Origin: Stercorarius parasiticus
Taxonomy: Eukaryota > Chordata > Aves > Charadriiformes > Stercorariidae
Assembly: GCA_013396915.1 (NCBI GenBank)
Contig: VWZL01001979.1
Coordinates: forward strand, 62,001 to 126,000
Direction of reading: 5' to 3'
Length of the DNA: 64,000 bases
Shown here: in pieces, positions 63,601 through 64,000 of the stretch
Layout of the letters: every line of letters begins with the position of its first letter
How positions within the stretch are numbered: the first letter of the stretch is position 1
Notes under the pieces: model-generated
The model's input: only the letters and a program-made list of their open reading frames with translations
Told to the model about the DNA's origin: nothing
The model's database searches: none
Translations under genes and position numbers: made by a program

Positions 63601-64000
63601 CACTGCCTACATGAAATACAGTTAGAAATCTGTGGTAAAAGAGACTCTACAGAAAGATCATAGGGGTAAGTATTTGGTCCAAATAAATGCACTAAACCAA
63701 AGCAATATGTGCTTCTCTTCTGTTAAAGGTGAAGGAAAAACTCATAATCTTAATCAACACCACCTTCTTTAGCTGGTTGAGGAAAAGTGCTTTTCATTTA
63801 CTTCAGCCAAGGGAAGAAATGGTCAGATTGTGAATTGTCTTAGGTCAGCCACAGACTGGTGTTTAGATCTGTATTTTTCACAACATTTGCCATTGAGCAA
63901 AACTTACACCATCCCCCAGAAGGCAGGCAAGTATAATCCTGTTATTTTCCAGATGGGTGAACAAGAGAGGTTGCAGAAGATTACTTCTGACAGTGCTGGT
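60651..64000. other. AT-rich intron-like sequence to the window end
   Basis: No exon recognised. Contains a poly-A at about 62220-62231 and an A/C-rich low-complexity tract at 63141-63205. The 88-codon minus frame at 62460-62726 and the 63-codon plus frame at 62632-62823 overlap and show no known domain. Confidence 0.45.
63141..63205. repeat. (CAAAA)n-type A/C-rich low-complexity tract
   Basis: Four AAAAC-type units in a row, grading into runs of A separated by CCC blocks. Could be a simple repeat or an old retroposon tail; no element body is visible beside it. Confidence 0.8.

Overview
The window reads as nuclear DNA from a bird, most likely a neoavian species and not a chicken-like one. 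The evidence is AT-rich sequence with no operons or long ORFs, many 5'-truncated CR1 non-LTR retrotransposons that end in the avian ATTCTATGATT-type tail, and solo LTRs of ERV families familiar from neoavian genomes. Almost every open frame longer than 60 codons is either chance or lies inside a CR1 or LTR copy.

The only host protein-coding sequence I can support is two consecutive exons on the minus strand, 42009-42117 and 39116-39336. They are separated by a 2.67-kb intron with good GT/AG sites and compatible phase. Together they encode the C-terminal half of a laminin-G domain and the start of an EGF-like domain. The sequence best fits the C-terminal part of EYS (eyes shut homolog), an extracellular protein of photoreceptors with alternating LamG and EGF domains. 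EYS is known for very large introns, so the rest of the window is best read as EYS intron, with transcription running right to left.

Layout: 1-14.5 kb is intronic with three antisense CR1 pieces. 14.5-16.3 kb holds two same-strand copies of a long ERV LTR, the second essentially complete and carrying an internal array of about 50 bp. 18.8-19.3 kb is a GC-rich, LTR-like insert. 19.3-32.2 kb is quiet, AT-rich intron. 32.2-37.8 kb is the most complex stretch: a CR1 tail, a solo LTR with an imperfect 5-bp target duplication, a GC-rich repeat whose core recurs inverted at 60.6 kb, a decayed coding-like segment of unknown origin (35.3-36.3 kb), and a 1.4-kb antisense CR1 ORF2 fragment. 37.8-48.5 kb carries the EYS exons. 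48.5-50.2 kb is the longest CR1, with a recognisable but inactivated reverse transcriptase. 50.2-64 kb is intron with four or five short CR1 tails and one GC-rich repeat.

I see no CRISPR array, operon, phage, rRNA or tRNA, and no clear undescribed system. The observation most worth following is the decayed coding-like tract at 35.3-36.3 kb.
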